Assembly: GCA_945931735.1 (NCBI GenBank)
Contig: CAMEPN010000013.1
Coordinates: 1-14,139, forward strand
DNA length: 14,139 nucleotides
From: an uncultured Clostridia bacterium
GTDB taxonomy: Bacteria > Bacillota > Clostridia > Oscillospirales > Ruminococcaceae
Reading direction: 5' to 3'
Under the pieces are notes generated by a model. It was not told where the DNA came from, did not search any database, and was given only the letters and a program-made list of their open reading frames with translations. The position numbers were made by a program, and so were the translations under genes. Within the stretch, counting starts at the first letter, position 1. Each line of letters opens with the position of its first letter. Below, in pieces: positions 12,949 to 14,139 of the stretch.

Positions 12949-14139
12949 TGACTCAATCGGCTATGAGTGCAGATTTGATATAGGCGACGGCAGAGGCTCC
13001 GGCGGCGGTTCTCTCATTGACCACATAAAGCAATTCTGCGAGTATTACTATGAGAACAATCCGCTGAAACTCCCCGAAGAAGAACGAGCCGGATATAAGC
13101 AGAACCTTGATATTCTTGTGCCGTTTCTTTTGGAACATTCACAGCTTACGGACGAGGAACAGCGTATCCTTGATGAATTCAAGCAGGCACACCCTATCAG
13201 CTGTACTCCTTGTATTGCTGCTTATGCCGCGCTGATGAACGGTGCGAACATCATTCCGCTTGAATATAGCGAACCAAATTCCGAAACCAAAATAGACGGG
13301 TATCACCTTATTGCAGACGCAAGCAGCCCCAAACTTTCCGACCTAAAGCTTGTCAGAACCGATGAGGGCAAATTCAACATCACCGGCACCTCAAATGGGT
13401 TTTCGGGCAGACATGAAAACTGTATCCTCAACACATTTGAGGATATTGAAAGAGCATTTGAGTATATCACAACAAATGAGAGAATGTCATTTGCACCGAT
13501 AACCGATGAACCGCAGCCCACAGCCCAGCCCGAACCCAAACCGAGGGTATCCCCCGATATTCTGAAGGTAGGCGATTTGATTCGCTTGGACGGAAAGGTA
13601 TGGCGCATTACGGATATTGACGGTGATTTCAGCCTGTCTTTTGAGAATACGGATAAAAATGACATGGAGGCGGTAGGCTCAATATATGGGCGTTGGAAAC
13701 AAAACCTTGAAAGGCAGGGTTTTGAGCTTGTATCAAGCAGCGCACAGCCCCAAGATACCAACTGGGGCAGAAAGCTATCCGTAACCAAGAAAGGCAGCTT
13801 TTATGAGCTTGTCGGCGATGAAGATACGGCGACACAAGCCGCTAATCTTCTCGGAACAATACCGATACGCGGCGAGTATGGCGGAAAACTTGGAATACGC
13901 GATATAGATATTGACCGCATTTCCGAACAGCTTAAAGACAACGGCTTTATTATTGAAGCTGCCGAAGCCGCCGAAACTGCTGAAAAAGAAACAACAGAGC
14001 CGCTTACACCTGTTATTCCCGAACAGACGCCAAAGGCACAGAATTACTCTTTCCCAGATGATTTTACCTACTCCCACGGAAAGAAAGCAAAGTACCAGGA
14101 TAACATCGCTGCAATAAAAACGCTGCTGAATATCGAGCG
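12911..14139 (+). pseudogene. 5'-truncated large polyvalent helicase/methylase-like gene of a mobile element
   Basis: A single frame is open from 12869 to the window edge, with no in-frame ATG until 13235 and no ribosome site at the GTG (13118) or TTG (13130). Plausible coding text starts around 12911 (HKTNLYIKAVIGDDSIGYE). It goes on with a Gly-rich GDGRGSGGGSLIDHI stretch, a small domain with LKVGDLIRLDGKVWRITDIDG (about 13550-13620), and KGSFYELVGDEDTATQAANLL (from about 13792), which resembles the MutS-I-like domain found in giant conjugative-element and phage proteins. It ends in the window with KKAKYQDNIAAIKTLL, which resembles the segment preceding the helicase/methylase core of such proteins. 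The 3' part lies outside. It overlaps the vWA stop in another frame, which points to a recombination junction or frameshift. Confidence 0.55.

Overview
The window looks like a chromosomal segment of a gut-type Clostridia bacterium, most likely Ruminococcus-like (Oscillospirales). The grounds are AT-rich intergenic DNA with consensus sigma-A type promoters, strong GGAGG-type ribosome binding sites, GTG and TTG starts, c-di-GMP proteins of clostridial style, and a GH3 beta-glucosidase with the reversed domain order known from Ruminococcus albus. The assignment rests on gene style only; no marker gene is present.

Layout from left to right. At 11-38 a hairpin with a T-run closes a + strand transcript coming from outside the window. 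A minus-strand unit follows: a SEDS/RodA-type membrane protein (1346-2485) with its own consensus promoter, then galactokinase (37-1287). Next on the minus strand is a large PAS/GAF/GGDEF/EAL protein (2675-5221, TTG start) in which both catalytic motifs are degenerate. The intergenic stretch after it holds two inverted repeats and leads to a short + strand gene at 5549-5677 with a perfect AGGAGG site. This gene encodes a 42-residue protein that is almost entirely Asn and Gln (36 of 42), followed by its own hairpin. It is the most unusual item in the window. A consensus promoter then drives a two-gene + strand operon: a DUF308/HdeD-like membrane protein (5791-6378) and the permuted GH3 enzyme (6397-9165). 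A second c-di-GMP protein follows on the minus strand (9300-10961); its GGDEF motif is lost but its EAL site is intact, so it is probably an active phosphodiesterase. The operon is therefore flanked by a probable non-catalytic c-di-GMP protein and a probable c-di-GMP hydrolase.

From 11233 the character changes. A tRNA-Arg(ACG) gene with CCA, promoter and terminator is followed at once by what looks like the leftover 3' tail of a site-specific integrase on the minus strand, with tandem GGTCACA repeats. Then come a divergent pair, a helix-turn-helix regulator (11594-12070, minus) and a von Willebrand A protein (12223-12948, plus). The end of the vWA gene runs into an out-of-frame, start-less reading frame that continues off the window. 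That frame resembles the N-terminal part of the giant multi-domain helicase/methylase ('polyvalent') proteins of conjugative elements and phages. This right end is best read as a decayed or rearranged mobile island next to a tRNA gene.
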